A stretch of DNA of 64,000 bases from assembly GCA_013399695.1 (NCBI GenBank), contig VXAU01004440.1:343415-407414 (forward strand), read 5' to 3'. The notes under the pieces are model-generated. The model saw only the letters and a program-made list of their open reading frames with translations. It was not told where the DNA came from and searched no databases. The translations under genes were made by a program, and so were the position numbers. The stretch comes from Formicarius rufipectus. Lineage: Eukaryota; Chordata; Aves; Passeriformes; Formicariidae. Positions 47,899-59,562 of the stretch are shown one piece after another (within the stretch, counting starts at the first letter, position 1; the number at the start of each line of letters is the position of its first letter).

Positions 47899-50805
47899 GC
47901 CACTAAAATTGGCTACTTGACCTGAAACATTTTATCTTTAGCCATTTTGAGCTACTTAACCCGAGTCAGAGTACTCACCAATGCCATGTGTGTAAGGGAA
48001 GGGAAGGAGCACAGTATGTGTGAAAGAAGACAGTTACTTGAAGAAAACATCAGAAGAGTTGGAGAGAGGCTTGCAAGAAAGCTGTGGACTTTTTCTCCCA
48101 TTTAAGAATTTGGTATATACCTTGATTGACGTGGAATGCTCCTTCATAAATGTCCCTAAAGTTACTTTGACTTCATTAGAGAGAAAAAGGTATTTGTATT
48201 TAGAGAAAAGTTGCAATGTCTTTCATTTTCAAAATTTTGTATTTTGTTAGAATTGGAGAATTCATGAAATTGATTGTTGTGAATTGGAGGATGCTGCCTA
48301 AAATCTAGAGAGTGGAAGCACTACAGTTTCCTGCTTGATTGTGTGGAGCTTTTTCAGATGTCGGACGTTATGATAATGGAATATGCTGGTTCCTCTGATT
48401 AAAATTTTTTCCCTTAGTTAATACCTTAGTAGATGAATGCCAAATAAAGTAGTTTAGTCAGTAAGTCTGACAAACAAAACTTAGGAAGGGATACAACTTT
48501 AACTGGAATCAAATATGTCTTACTGGCTTCAGCCACAGTCAGAATTTAATCTTCAACTTGTGTATGTGGCCTCACACTATGCTTGGGTGGAGGAACTTTA
48601 CCAAGGAGATTTTTATTTTATCTCACAGAAAATAATACACCCTTAGAAAGCATTAGAAACAAATCCATATGTAGGACAGTTTTAAGAGAAAAAAGATTTC
48701 AAGTACTTTCCCAATAATAACATTGAATCCAACTCCTGCTCATGCTGCTGCAAAGTAGTCTGTGGCAACAGCTGCTGCTCAAACAGCTCAAAACACTGAA
48801 GCATCTCTTTCAATACAAATAAAAATAGACCTAAAAATGCTTAGTCTGAACCTAGTTCAGAAACTAATCCGACATAAGTGTATTCTGGGAATTGGCTGTA
48901 TTCAACAACTGGTCATTTTTAGCACTTCATCAGGCAATAGTGTGAAAGAAATATCTGCTATAGAAGAACTAAAGAGCCTAGTCAATCACAGCCCAGAAGT
49001 GGATAGGACAAATGGTTGCAAGTGATTCCATCTTCTTGGGTGAACTTTCAACTCATGATACGGTGACTGTTTGTCCAGATTCCTGGGCTCCTTTTTGCCT
49101 GGGTGAGCACTAGCAATAATGTCTTTAACCTGCATTTGTTTTCCCTGACACAGATATTTTAGGATTTATATATGTAGCCTTTTTCACACCTTCCTCAAAT
49201 CTGGATGATTTGAGCCTTAGTGGTACTCTATTTTTCTTCCCCAAAGTCCTAGGAAACATCCTTTTTTAAGAGTGTTTCCAAGAACAAGAGGGATCACTTG
49301 TACATTGGCTGAGTTCCAAATGAGTAAAATTCCAGTTTCTCATGATTTTTAAGGTGTAGGTGAAAATTGCTCCTCCTTTTTTCCTGCTTCCCTGAAAAGG
49401 ACACAATATATTTCTTGAAGAATGCTTCTTGGGTTTCCAATTAAGAATATACTCTGAAGTTTCCCATAATGGAAGTGAATGCTTTCAACTCTAACGTCAG
49501 CAGAGAAACAGCATCTCACCTCACATTGCTCTTCTGATTGTATTGCGATGGTCTGACATGAAGAGGCAAAGAAAGTATTTCTCCCAGACGTGCATTTCTT
49601 TCAAGACATGCCTTTGTTCTCCTCATCTGAGCCAGCAGAACTGTATAGATTGCTAACCCTGACACTGCCCATCCAGTCTGAAATTCAAACTCAAAAGGGC
49701 AATTATGAAGCCAAGGCATGATGCCCACACCTCCAAACTCCATCAACCTGGGCAAAGTTGCAGAAGGAATGAATACTACAGATTGTATGCATTGTTTATT
49801 TTCATAAAATTGGTGTCTTACTTGCATGCGGTTCCCTGGATTTTTGGATGCTGGAGTGCAATGTCCTGTCAGCATTAGCCCTTACAGAAAGGGAAATGGT
49901 AATTCTTGTTACATTTGTTGTCTCTTACACTCTTGGTGGCAGAGGAGAATTAGGACTTGGGACACACAGGCTTTCTAATTCATGCTCTTTTGCTGTGTTT
50001 TCTGGAGCACATTGCTTTGGCTGTCATGTCGGAATCAGAGGTGGAAGTCGGGGAAAGAGCTCTGAAGACATGACCTTGACCTCTGTCTGCAAAGAATTTA
50101 AAACCCAGGGGGAACTTTCTTCTGGGAAGCAACACGGTGAAATCCCACAACCAATGTCTGCCCAGCATGGCTTCACATGGTTTCAAAATGTCATTCTATG
50201 GCTTATTAGAAAAGCCATGGTGTGGACCACCTTTGATCCTTGGCCCAAACCTGTGGGCAGCACTTGGCAGGAGGTGTCAAAAACACTACAGTGGCTTTAA
50301 GGGCTGCACTCAGATGCTGTGCTAAGACCCACTCCTCTCTTCAGGTGAAAGTCTTCTCTTCCTGTCTGCCACCTGCTCTATTTGCAAAAAAGACATAGAA
50401 GAGGAGATTGTCCTAAAGCTGCTTAACAGCACAAAATAATCTTTCCCCAAAATGACTGGAACCACTCCTTAAGCAAGAGAGAACCTGCAGGCAGAGGAAG
50501 CGCCCCTGCATTTTTTCTGTATTTCAACAAGAGCACAGAGACAGGCTTTTGACAGGTAGTAAGCAAAGTTTGATTAATTGACTTATCTATGGGAGAAAGA
50601 AAGAACTGTAGCAGTCAGCACTGTGCTGGCTTATACCTCCCTAATATAGTCCTTTGCAGAACAGAGCAGTCAAATAATGACCACATTTCCTCCCCTGCAC
50701 ACACGCATTCTAATGAGTTTTTGCTGAGCTTGTAGTTCTACTGGGGACATACTTCTGGTTTGATAATTGATACACAGAACCTAACCTTCCCTGGGACAGA
50801 TTTGC
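47899..50805. other. non-coding DNA, no gene seen
   Basis: Includes overlapping open frames on both strands at 49516-50325, the largest being 150 codons on the plus strand (49848-50300) and 119 on the minus strand (49516-49875). They sit in a patch of higher GC, have no recognisable domain, and compete with one another, so I read them as chance. An AAATAAAG polyadenylation-type signal at about 48441 has no assigned transcript. Confidence 0.6.
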
Positions 50806-50826
50806 AAAAAAAAAAANAAAAAAAAA
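50806..50826. repeat. A-rich run with one N
   Basis: About twenty A bases with a single N at 50817. The N probably reflects uncertain homopolymer length. Confidence 0.9.
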
Positions 50827-51880
50827 GGTTTATGAGCAGGCTTACTGTTTTGATCATATGTAGCATCCCTTCTGAATTGTAGACTCGTTATTGCTACTAT
50901 TACAGTTGAGAGCTCTTCCCATCTTTCTGCCTTTTGCTTGCCTTTAGTGCACAGTATGTGAACTTTGGAATCCAAGTTTTTCATGTGAATGGCCTGAAAA
51001 TGTAACTGCTGCTTTATCATGGGATAAATTTAGCTCCTCCTCCTTTGGGACTAACAGATGGATGTATCCACTCTGTCGTGGTAAAGGAGTAATTAAAAGC
51101 TTCACTTACATACAATGCAAAATGCCCAGAAATAACTGCACCCCACTTCAAGATATGCTGCAATTTGTGCCACAACTTTGGATTGTTTTGGTTTTCTAAA
51201 AATAATAAATGACCCTCCAAATAGTGGTTGGCCAGAGGCATACAAGAAGCAATCCATAGTCTATGGATTTGTTCAATGGCATTTAAAGGACCCTGATTAA
51301 AATTCAGCCCAGGCTGGAGTGATGAGAAGATTGTTTACTGAGGGCTGTTTGAAGTTGTACGTTGCACTGCAGACAGACCAGAGGGATGCACAGATTGAAA
51401 TGTTTTACCTTGCCTGTCTGAATCTGGCTGTCAGGAGCTGATGGCACTCGGAGAGAGAGAGGGAGATCAACATTCTTGAGCAGTTTGACTGCTACTGGTT
51501 ACGAGTTTTAATTTTCATTGTTTTCCAAGTCGGCACAAGCTCAGCATCCGAGACCACAGCAGTAACAATAATCTTGTTAGCTGGATCTGTGTTTTTTTTG
51601 TTGACTACTACAGACACTATGTTTAGACATTTCATTTTAAAGGAGTATGCATTTGAAAATTTGTGCTGTAAAACAGACATAGCTTTTATTCCTCTTTTTC
51701 TCTTAACCCCATTCAAGCACATCTTCATGTGGCTCTGAGAAAAGATGAATGCATTATTCTGTTTTACTTCTCTGTCTCCCTCTCTGACTAGAGTACTGTA
51801 GGAAAAAAATAACCACGCCAAAAAAACCACCAGGCACTGTATCTAACCTCTTTATTGTTTCACTGTTTTATATTGTGGAG
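50827..51880. other. non-coding DNA, no gene seen
   Basis: A 112-codon minus-strand frame (51492-51830) has no recognisable domain. No repeat or RNA gene is identified. Confidence 0.6.
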
Positions 51881-51936
51881 TTTTTTGTTTGGTTGTTTTT
51901 TTGGGGTTTGTTGTTGTTTGGTTGGTTTTAGTTTTC
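51881..51936. repeat. G/T-rich low-complexity tract
   Basis: TTTGGTTG and GGTTTG units without a fixed period, followed within about 25 bases by AAAACCAAAACAAAAA (51956-51971), the complementary type of sequence. The two together could fold back as an imperfect hairpin. Confidence 0.85.
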
Positions 51937-54900
51937 AAATGGAGAACTTCGTTTAAAAACCAAAACAAAAATCTGAGCTGAACATATGATTAAAAATAGA
52001 TTCTTTCATGTTTTCTTGGTTCTGGCATTTGACTAGGTTTCAGGATAATAACTGATTAAAAGGACTGATTTTTATATGTATGCTTTGACACAAGCTGCAT
52101 AACCTTGGGAAGGAGAGATGCAGATGGTACAAAAGGGATTTTTTAAAAAAAAGCAGTTAAAGTTCGAAGAGTAAGATTTTCGTTCCAGAATGAATCCTAA
52201 AGGAACGGAAGGCAAGGGGGGTACATACTTCATTGTTAACACAGGCAAAATTTTTACTTTCTTCAAATTACTCTCTGCAGTACATACCCACTTCTTTAAG
52301 TCCATGGAAACATCTATTTAATGTATAGAACTATTTAACAGAAATGATGAGAGTCAAACCATCATTAATTAATGAATAAAATAGAATGCAAAGTGCCATG
52401 CTGTTCAGGGTAAAAGGACAGAGTTAAAAAGAATTCTAGATAACAAAGGAAACATTTTTAAAGGGTGTTGATGAAGACTTTGAAACATCTGACTTTGTAT
52501 TTTATCACTCTGGGTAATTCTGCTGGTCTGCAGTGCTGAGAGCTTTGCAGCTTCCGCTCCCACTCACTGCGCTGTGAAGTGACAGTCTCGCTGTTGTGAT
52601 CAACTCAGATGCCTCTGCTGGAAGTTTTTGGAGTTTTCCTTTTTGCAGGCTGTCAGACATTTGGATGTTTTGTCAACATCCAGAGGATGTTATCAGACTC
52701 TGGTTTGGCTAGGCAGTTTCTGAGTGTGCTGGGACAGATCATGTTTCATTTGGGGTGTTTTTTCCTATCTTGAATGGGTGTGTGCAGCTAAAGAGTGAGT
52801 GTAGGAGCAGGGAAGTCACACAAATGTGGTCACGTGAATGTGCAATAGACAGCTAAATAATACCTGATAAATCATTATGCTACTGGTTTCTTCCAGTAAC
52901 TCCTTAGCATGTTGGCATGCTAAGCTCAATTATAGAAAAGGGGTAGAAGTTGCATTCAGAAAAGATGGGGTTCTGAGAGCTTATTCACATCCTGTTTTGT
53001 CTGTTGTACTTGAATATAAGCAGGTATTCTGAACTTAACGTGGTCTCATCCAGTGCTAATCACTATTCTTGGATCTACACTGGAGAGACTAATTTATCTG
53101 ATGTATCAATATTTCCCTTTCAGCTTCAGACAGGATCCCTGTTTTAGTCTCGGTGTTTTCAGTAAACATCTGGGTGTACGTTTTGAAAAATAGTGATTCA
53201 GGAAAGTAAGTTACATGGAAAATGGAACACATTGAGATGATTATCTATGAAGTTGGGAAAAATAAGTAAAGCTGGGTCCCAGTTTTGAGAAGAGTAGTTG
53301 GAATGAGTTTGAAACTCTGAATTGCTGCTTGTAAACGGTTATCTGTAGTTATTACCCATTTAGAAGAGTAGGACTGCTAACATCTGAAATGGAGCAAAAA
53401 GTGGCAAGTAATTGAGCCTTGAGGGACTCCTTGTCACTTAGGGAAGCATAGTTGATGTTCATATTGTGGTTTATGGGTGCCTGCCTGTAAAGAATGCACT
53501 TATAGTTAATTACTTTTTGTCCAACATTTTCTGAGCTACAATCAAAACTCATCCAGAAGTGTGAGGGGCTCAGGAGCTAAAAAGGTTCACGATGCTGCTC
53601 AACTAGTGATGAGTGCCTGAGTTGCAGTGTTTGGAGCTCTAGTCTCCCTGCATGAGAAACTAGTTTGAATATTCCTTTACTGTGCAGTGCAGAAAGCTTC
53701 TAATAGAGACGTATTTTTCATTGACTTGTACAGCTAGCTAGTTTGATAAATTTAGTCCAAATAATTGGCAGAGGTGAGCAGAACAAGCTTAATGCTTTTT
53801 AAAGAGTTCAAATGTCATTTTCAAACAATAGTTTAGAAATAAGTAAAGCAACCAAAAAAGGTAAGGGTGTTACCTGATGTCTGGAGGGGAAAAGGTAGCA
53901 ACACAGTTGAAAAATTCTTTTTTTTTTTTTCCCCCCCCAAGCATGCAAAATTAAATGTGTATCTTGTAGATATCCTGCCTAATATTTGAAATATGTGCTG
54001 ATAACAAAATTTCTCTGTGATGTTGGCAGGCTTTAAAACTTCAGCGAATTTGGTGGAACATCTGCAAAATTACAGTGGAGAACTACTGGACAAGCAGTTG
54101 AACAAATGCATTGTCCAGTGTAGATTAAGAGTACAAAAGTCACTTATTTTGTACTTGTGGTAGGGGGCACAGACCATCAAGGAGTGAGATGTGGAGGAAA
54201 TGAAGGGTATCTGGCTAACAAGAGCACAATAGGTAGTTTGGGTGAAACCTAAAGCAGCTTCATCCTGTGCATTTAGCTTTGCATGGGTCTTCATGTGTGA
54301 CCGCACGTGCTGAGGTGTCGTTTCCCAAAACACTGCTACAGACAGTAAGGAGCACTGTGTCACCTGACAGCTAATTAGGAAACAGAAAAATCTCTTCCCT
54401 CTGATGCTCTGTCTATTAAGTCCTCAGCTGTACAGTACCAACACTTATGAATGGTACAGATTCATGATACCTTTGCACTGCAGTGTTCATGGTAGTGTCA
54501 GCTGCTTGATGCTAATAAATGTCTTCAGACTGTCTTAGAAAAATGTGAATTAGTTTCCTCTAAGGCCTTTGTTAGTTTTAGGCAAGTGTGACTCATGAGG
54601 TCTTTGTTCATATCCATGTCATAGAAACATTTTAAAGAAATCTGTCCTTCATTTTTAGATGTTGCACTGTCTGAACTTTTTTTTCCTACACAAAATGAAT
54701 AAAGCAAAAAATTTAGAATGTCAGATTAGCATCTTTTGCATTCTTAATCCTGAATGCCTCAAGTGTGAAAGCCAGTGGACATTTACTCATTCTTCCTTGT
54801 CCCGTGTGCTTCATGCTCCAGATCCCTGGCACAATTTTTTTGGTGGAAACTCTTTCCCCTTTTGTTCCCTTGGATCCCCATCCCCATCTCTTACAATTGC

Positions 54901-55854
54901 AGTGTCTCTCTCTAGGTAGTGAATGCAGCAGTGTCTTTGGGCAGGTATCTTTTCCCTGTTGTTATGATTAATCCTTGCTTTAGTCCATGATGTGGTTTGG
55001 CTGATCATATGAGTGGGTGTTGAGTGCACAGCAATGCACAGCTCCCAACAAAGCTCTGGAGGGGCGACTTGCAGGGTAGCTGCTGCTCCTGGTACTGCCT
55101 TTCCTTGCTGTGGCTCAGTCTACCCATAAATTGCGTCAATGGGAACCAAATTGCACCTGTAATCTGTGTGAAATGTGGCATAACTCTGTTTCACAAGGTA
55201 AAAAAAAACAACAAAGATTTTCAGGGGCAGTGTGAGTAGAGGACATGTACAAGTATGCTTGTCACATTCCCCGAGAAGGCTGGTAGTTAATCATGCACAC
55301 AACATCTGGCCTGCTAGGACACAATCTGTGTGTTGGATGTGGTCTGCAATTTCACTTTGTGTGGGCTAATGCAACATGACTTATATCTCCGTGTGCGTGC
55401 CACCGAGGTCTAGCTTAGTGTGTGGCTTTCAGTGGTGTTTGGAAGTTATGTTTGGCTGGAAGGAAGTGAAAATTTTCATATCTCTTTGCTAGAGCAATGT
55501 ATGCTAATCCTGTAAAAATTGTCCTGTGCTGGAGCAAGTAATTAATCTGGGAACAACCTAAGAATTCTCCTAGAATGTACTATTTCAAGCCCAGGAATAC
55601 ATTATCTTCTGCTCTAGTTTCCATACCTATATAGGTGTACATTTTTGTCTCTGAGATCTTGTGAACTTTATAGAGAATGTTGAAGTAGTTTTGTGAAGAG
55701 TGATTTTGTATTGAAGTTGTGCTTGCTGAGTACATGATCTGTGGTGCAAGAGAGCAGTTGGATGAAGCTGATTGGTGCTATTTGATCTGAGTCCAAATGA
55801 GCATCACTGAGCATCTACAGTATGGTTGCCCTTAAAGATACAACTTTTTAATAT
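51937..55854. other. non-coding DNA, no gene seen
   Basis: AT-rich. Open frames reach 97 codons (54070-54363, minus) without features. A T run followed by C8 lies at 53918-53938. The patch 52530-52700 is slightly richer in GC and CpG but has no paired splice sites that stand out. The hairpin at 52903-52924 is listed separately. Confidence 0.6.
52903..52924. other. perfect 9-bp hairpin
   Basis: CTTAGCATG, loop TTGG, CATGCTAAG: a perfect 9-bp stem with a 4-base loop. No T-run follows, so it is not a polymerase III terminator, and it is too short for a microRNA precursor. The dyad GCATG...CATGC could be a protein-binding site. Confidence 0.5.
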
Positions 55855-55936
55855 TTTGTTTGGTTTTTTGTTCGTTTGGTTTTGGTTTTTGTTTGTTTGG
55901 TTTTGTTTGGGTTTTTTGTTGGTTTTGTTTTGTTTT
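55855..55936. repeat. G/T-rich low-complexity tract
   Basis: The longest tract of its kind here: interrupted TTTGGTTTTG and TTTGTTTGG units. Same texture and strand as 7747-7808 and 51881-51936. Confidence 0.9.
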
Positions 55937-56947
55937 CAAATTAGTGTTGTGTAAGAAATTGAAGAGGTAGATGACAAACCGTTGAACGTTCATCTGTTTT
56001 CTTTTTGATTTTTGAAATGTAGCTTTTGAGCCTCAGATCACCCAGTCCAGGGTGCCATATGTTCCCAGTGACAAAACTGATTTCACTGGGGGAGCTCACT
56101 CAGGTCCTACAGGGCAAGTGTGTGGCAGAAGGTAGTTCCTGTGTGACCTTAGTGCCACTGCAGTCTTGTAAATTGATCTGTAGGGGAGGATTCTTCTATG
56201 GGCAGATTTTAAAAATCATTGCAAGTTAGGACTTAAATGATCTCTGGTTCAGCACTTCAAATGCAATGTAGAGTGTTGGGATTGAAACTAACAGAGGTAG
56301 AAATGGGTAACTGCTTTTAGAAAATGTGATATGATCCCCAGTGAACCTACTGACAAATCTAAGTGGGATAGAAGGTATATGGGCAGGGAAAAAAACACCT
56401 CTGCTGATCCTTCAGAAAAGCCATCAGCTTTTCACACCACTGAGACAGAGATTTTGTTCAGGCATGGTTTGATCTGGCAGGATTTGGGGCAGGGGGTAAA
56501 ACCTGCACTCTTCAGTTATCTAATCTTGCCCAGAATTATTCACCTGCCAGCCACTGTCTGTTTTTATTGTGGAGAATCCATATTCTGTTGCAATTTATGG
56601 TAGCACCAGTACTGTGAGTGAGACTCTGGCTGCACACTGGTGACTGGAAGGAGGATATGTCAAGGGCTACTCCTGCCCCAGCCACCACTTTAAGCTCTGA
56701 AATTGCTGCCAAGTGCCTCTTGCTGCTCCCAAGGCCACTTTGAGTGAGGCTTGTGCTCACAGGTGTTGTCAGAACTCTTCAGCACTGTTAGCAAAAAATC
56801 CAAAAGAATGGCTTTCTAGTTAGCTCACATTACCTTGTTCACAGTAAAGGAAAATTAAAAAAAAAAAAGAGGTGGGGGGAGCAGTGGCAAAAGACTGTTT
56901 CCTCCTTGTTATGATAGATCTGGCTGTCAAAGCCTGTACTCTTGCAG
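55937..56947. other. non-coding DNA, no gene seen
   Basis: Mixed composition, with a 90-codon plus-strand frame (56331-56603) and a 74-codon minus-strand frame (56536-56760) that show no domain. An A12 run lies at 56858-56869. Confidence 0.6.
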
Positions 56948-57041
56948 TGCTGCTCTGCAAAGCAGCTGCAAAGTCACCCGAGCTGTTTGGCTGCTTTGCT
57001 AACAAAATTAGTGTTGCAAGAGCCTTGCAATACTTGCTCAG
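56948..57041 (+). other. candidate 94-nt coding exon
   Basis: The acceptor (CTGTACTCTTGCAG) ends at 56947, and the donor CAG|GTAAGT, a full consensus, begins at 57042. Two plus frames are open. The more protein-like one runs from an ATG at 56911 through the interval and reads KSPELFGCFANKISVARALQ near its end; unspliced, it stops immediately after the donor's first base, at TAA. The interval is more GC-rich than its surroundings. A minus-strand frame of 85 codons (56820-57077) is open over the same bases, which weakens the case. No homolog is recognised. If real, it could be a first coding exon from the ATG or an internal exon. Confidence 0.2.
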
Positions 57042-57139
57042 GTAAGTAATTTTCCAACAGGCCACCAGCGAGAGCAAGCTCAGCAGCCCAGATACTGCAC
57101 TAAAAAAACCCCTCCTTTTATTGTTTTTCAGCTACACCA

Positions 57140-57460
57140 GTGGAGGGGTGTGGGCTGGCAGTTGGGAATATAACTCTAGACAGCAGCATATATAATGCAT
57201 AGTTAGACCTGTTTCCAGGTCTGGGGGTGTTAGGAGGGTGACAGGCAGAGCAGGGCTTGGCTCTCAGGTGAGGCCCCGGGTGTTTTGGCTGTGAGAGCTG
57301 AGTCAGTGTTCCTGTGAGGGGCTGCAGGGGCTGAGGGATGGTGTGAGTGAAAGGCAGTGGGTTGGTCAGTGGAAGCGCATGGTGCTGGCTGGCATTGCTG
57401 CTCCCTGTGTTTGTAGTAGGATAGAGTTTCTAAAGGATTAGGTAACACGCCTCAGCTCCA
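57140..57460. other. G-rich, GC-elevated patch
   Basis: G-rich on the plus strand with several GGG runs (GTCTGGGGGTGTTAGGAGGG, then AGGGGCTGCAGGGGCTGAGGG). It has few CpGs, so it is not a CpG island. The G runs could form a loose G-quadruplex. A minus-strand frame (57230-57448, 72 codons) is open because of the composition. Confidence 0.5.
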
Positions 57461-58035
57461 CGGCGTGCAGTTTTTAAACTGTGTTTACAGTTCAGGAGGT
57501 ACTGTGAGCAGAGATGATTATGTCCTTTAAGTGCTGTTTTTGTTGCAGCTTCTGTGATAAAAGAAGGCGCTGCTAAAGACATTTTTGCTGGCAGATATTC
57601 TGTATTCTCAGAGCTGTGGCTGTACAAACTTTGGGGGATGGGAGAAACAGAGATACCTCAGCACTTCCCTTTAAAAAAGGCACATCATTAAGCCATTTCC
57701 TGCACATCTGAGATGCTGCTGGAAGAGCAAGATGGTATTGAAATGAAATTAAAGAACAACTTGGTTGTTTTTTTAGTATTATTTAATTTAATCTTTTTGG
57801 AGTATTACTGTTTCTACGGAAAAATAATGTAATGAAGACAGCAGAATCACATAATTTTTAAGGTCTGGATACTAGAGGGAGAAATCCTTGTCTCTTCTTT
57901 GCTTTCTTCTTTTGAAAATGCAAAATCTGGGAGAGAGTACAAATTGCAAAATTGTTTTACCATGTCGGCTATTAGTGCAACTGGTGTAATCCCTGCTTGA
58001 CATACGAAGAGGCCTTTTGCTGATGTGTGCGTTCC
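57461..58035. other. non-coding DNA, no gene seen
   Basis: AT-rich with short frames only (65 codons or fewer). Nothing is recognised. Confidence 0.6.
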
Positions 58036-58040
58036 CAACC

Positions 58041-58041
<1 letters not shown>

Positions 58042-58079
<38 letters not shown>

Positions 58080-58140
58080 NNNNNNNNNNNNNNNNNNNNN
58101 NNNNNNNNNNNNNNNNNNNNNNNNNTATATATATATATAA
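58042..58140. repeat. (TG)n(TA)n microsatellite with assembly gap
   Basis: About seven TG units pass into about twelve TA units, then an N gap at 58080-58125, then more TA. The gap lies wholly inside the dinucleotide array, so the true array is probably longer or unstable and the N count may not reflect real length. Confidence 0.97.
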
Positions 58141-58255
58141 ATGGGCTATTATGTAGCCAAAAATCTACATACCTAGATAATGAATACAGTATATTTTTAT
58201 ATAACGTGCTGCAACATGGCATAATGGAAATAAAACAGAGGAGAGAGTAACCTCC

Positions 58256-58500
58256 TTGAGACCCTAGAGATGGATGCTGGGTACTGGGCAGCGGCACGTG
58301 AGCCGGGCAGGCACTGGGAGGCTCTCGGGACTGGTGTGATGGGTGTCACACCATGGTGTCATGCAGGCCACTCTCTGTACCTCTGGCCATCATCACTGAC
58401 TGGTGGGCACGGGTGGGTAGGGATGCTTCTGATGACAGCATAATCCCTGGAGAGGAGCTCTCAGCAGTATCCCCTGGCCTCCTCAAGACGAGAATGACAC
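58256..58500. other. GC-elevated patch with nested palindromes
   Basis: Richer in GC and CpG than its surroundings (GGGCAGCGGCACGTGAGCCG). It contains TGGTGTGA (58332-58339) paired with TCACACCA (58346-58353), and the overlapping 12-bp palindrome ACACCATGGTGT (58348-58359). A CACGTG E-box lies at 58293-58298. No open frame or splice pair explains it. Confidence 0.4.
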
Positions 58501-59417
58501 CTGTCTCTTCACTGAGTAGCAGGAGATCATGAAGTGCTCTTCAGGCTATTTTGAGCCAAGCAGCTATTATGGTTTTGATGGTAAAAAGAAAACAGCTAAC
58601 TTAGTATTTGGGTGGTGTTAGGAATTGGAAGAGCTTACTCACCACCACAGCATTTCTGTCTGTATGTGAAGAAGCCAAATTTCATGGTGGAAAGATGCAT
58701 ACAAATTCTAACTCAGAAGACATGGACTTAGCAATACAGCTTAGAGTATTCAATGGAGTCCTTGCATGACCTTTATTCAGCAAGGAGGTGGTCTTGCAGC
58801 ACTTTACTGCAATAACTCTTTGCAGCATATTGCTCCATGTCATAATGGCTGCAGAAGAGCCAAAACATCATGCTCTTTCTGTCATATTTCATATTTTTAA
58901 CCAGAGTTGTGAGCCAGCTGCATCTAGCTGGCTTTTTTTTTTTTTTTTCCCCTTTCTTTTTGGGTAAAGGAGCTGACAATCCCACTGACTTCCGTAACAA
59001 TGAGTTCTCCTCAGTTTGTTTGTATATAAAAACTACAGAGCAAAGGCAAGTCATGTCTTTGTAAGTCAGTACTGAGACATGGATGAAATGATTATTTGGC
59101 ATCCGAAGGATATGAGAGGGATATTTTTTTTTATATTGCTGGTCTTTGAATTGAAATGTTGAAATTATCTTTTTATATGTGAATATGAACATGGTATGTG
59201 GTGGATTTTTATCTGTCACACTGCATTCTGATGCTTCCCTCAGAGAAGATGAACCTTTAAAAATGTTTTAGCTAAGAAAAGGTATTATTTTTTTCACATA
59301 AAAGCCTTACACTTTGAATAAATATTAATGCTTCATGTTCAAAACTCTGTGTTAAATCTATGCTGTGCTCTGTTAACAATTTATATATGTTTAACCTTCA
59401 AAATATGGATATTTTTT
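58501..59417. other. non-coding DNA, no gene seen
   Basis: Includes a 148-codon minus-strand frame (58773-59219) that passes through a T-rich tract at 58933-58964, giving a Lys-rich segment. With no domain and a low-complexity core, it is rejected as a gene. Confidence 0.65.
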
Positions 59418-59562
59418 AGGCTAATGGGTAAAATGCATGTCTAAGGCACACTGCTGGAAGTATAAAGTCAGAAGTAATGAGTCTGGGCTCAATCCTCCAG
59501 TTCTTTGTCTACCACATACTTGTTTGGATTACAAATCAGAGCAAACAACTTCTTAAGTTATT
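59418..59562 (+). repeat. MIR-like SINE remnant
   Basis: In order: GGCTAATGGGTAAAATGCAT (tRNA-like head), AGTCAGAAGTAATGAGTCTG then GGCTCAATCCTCC (box B region), and a core-like part ending CAACTTCTTAAGTTATTG. This follows the MIR layout from head to core, including the 'ggagtcaggagtcctgggttcaat' segment. Diverged but nearly full in its 5' half. Confidence 0.5.

Noticed and set aside
49848..50300. 150-codon plus-strand open frame
   Set aside because: It lies in a locally GC-richer patch with other open frames on both strands over the same bases; no domain, no splice logic and no recognisable similarity.
58773..59219. 148-codon minus-strand open frame
   Set aside because: The middle is encoded by a T-rich tract, giving poly-Lys; nothing else resembles a protein family.
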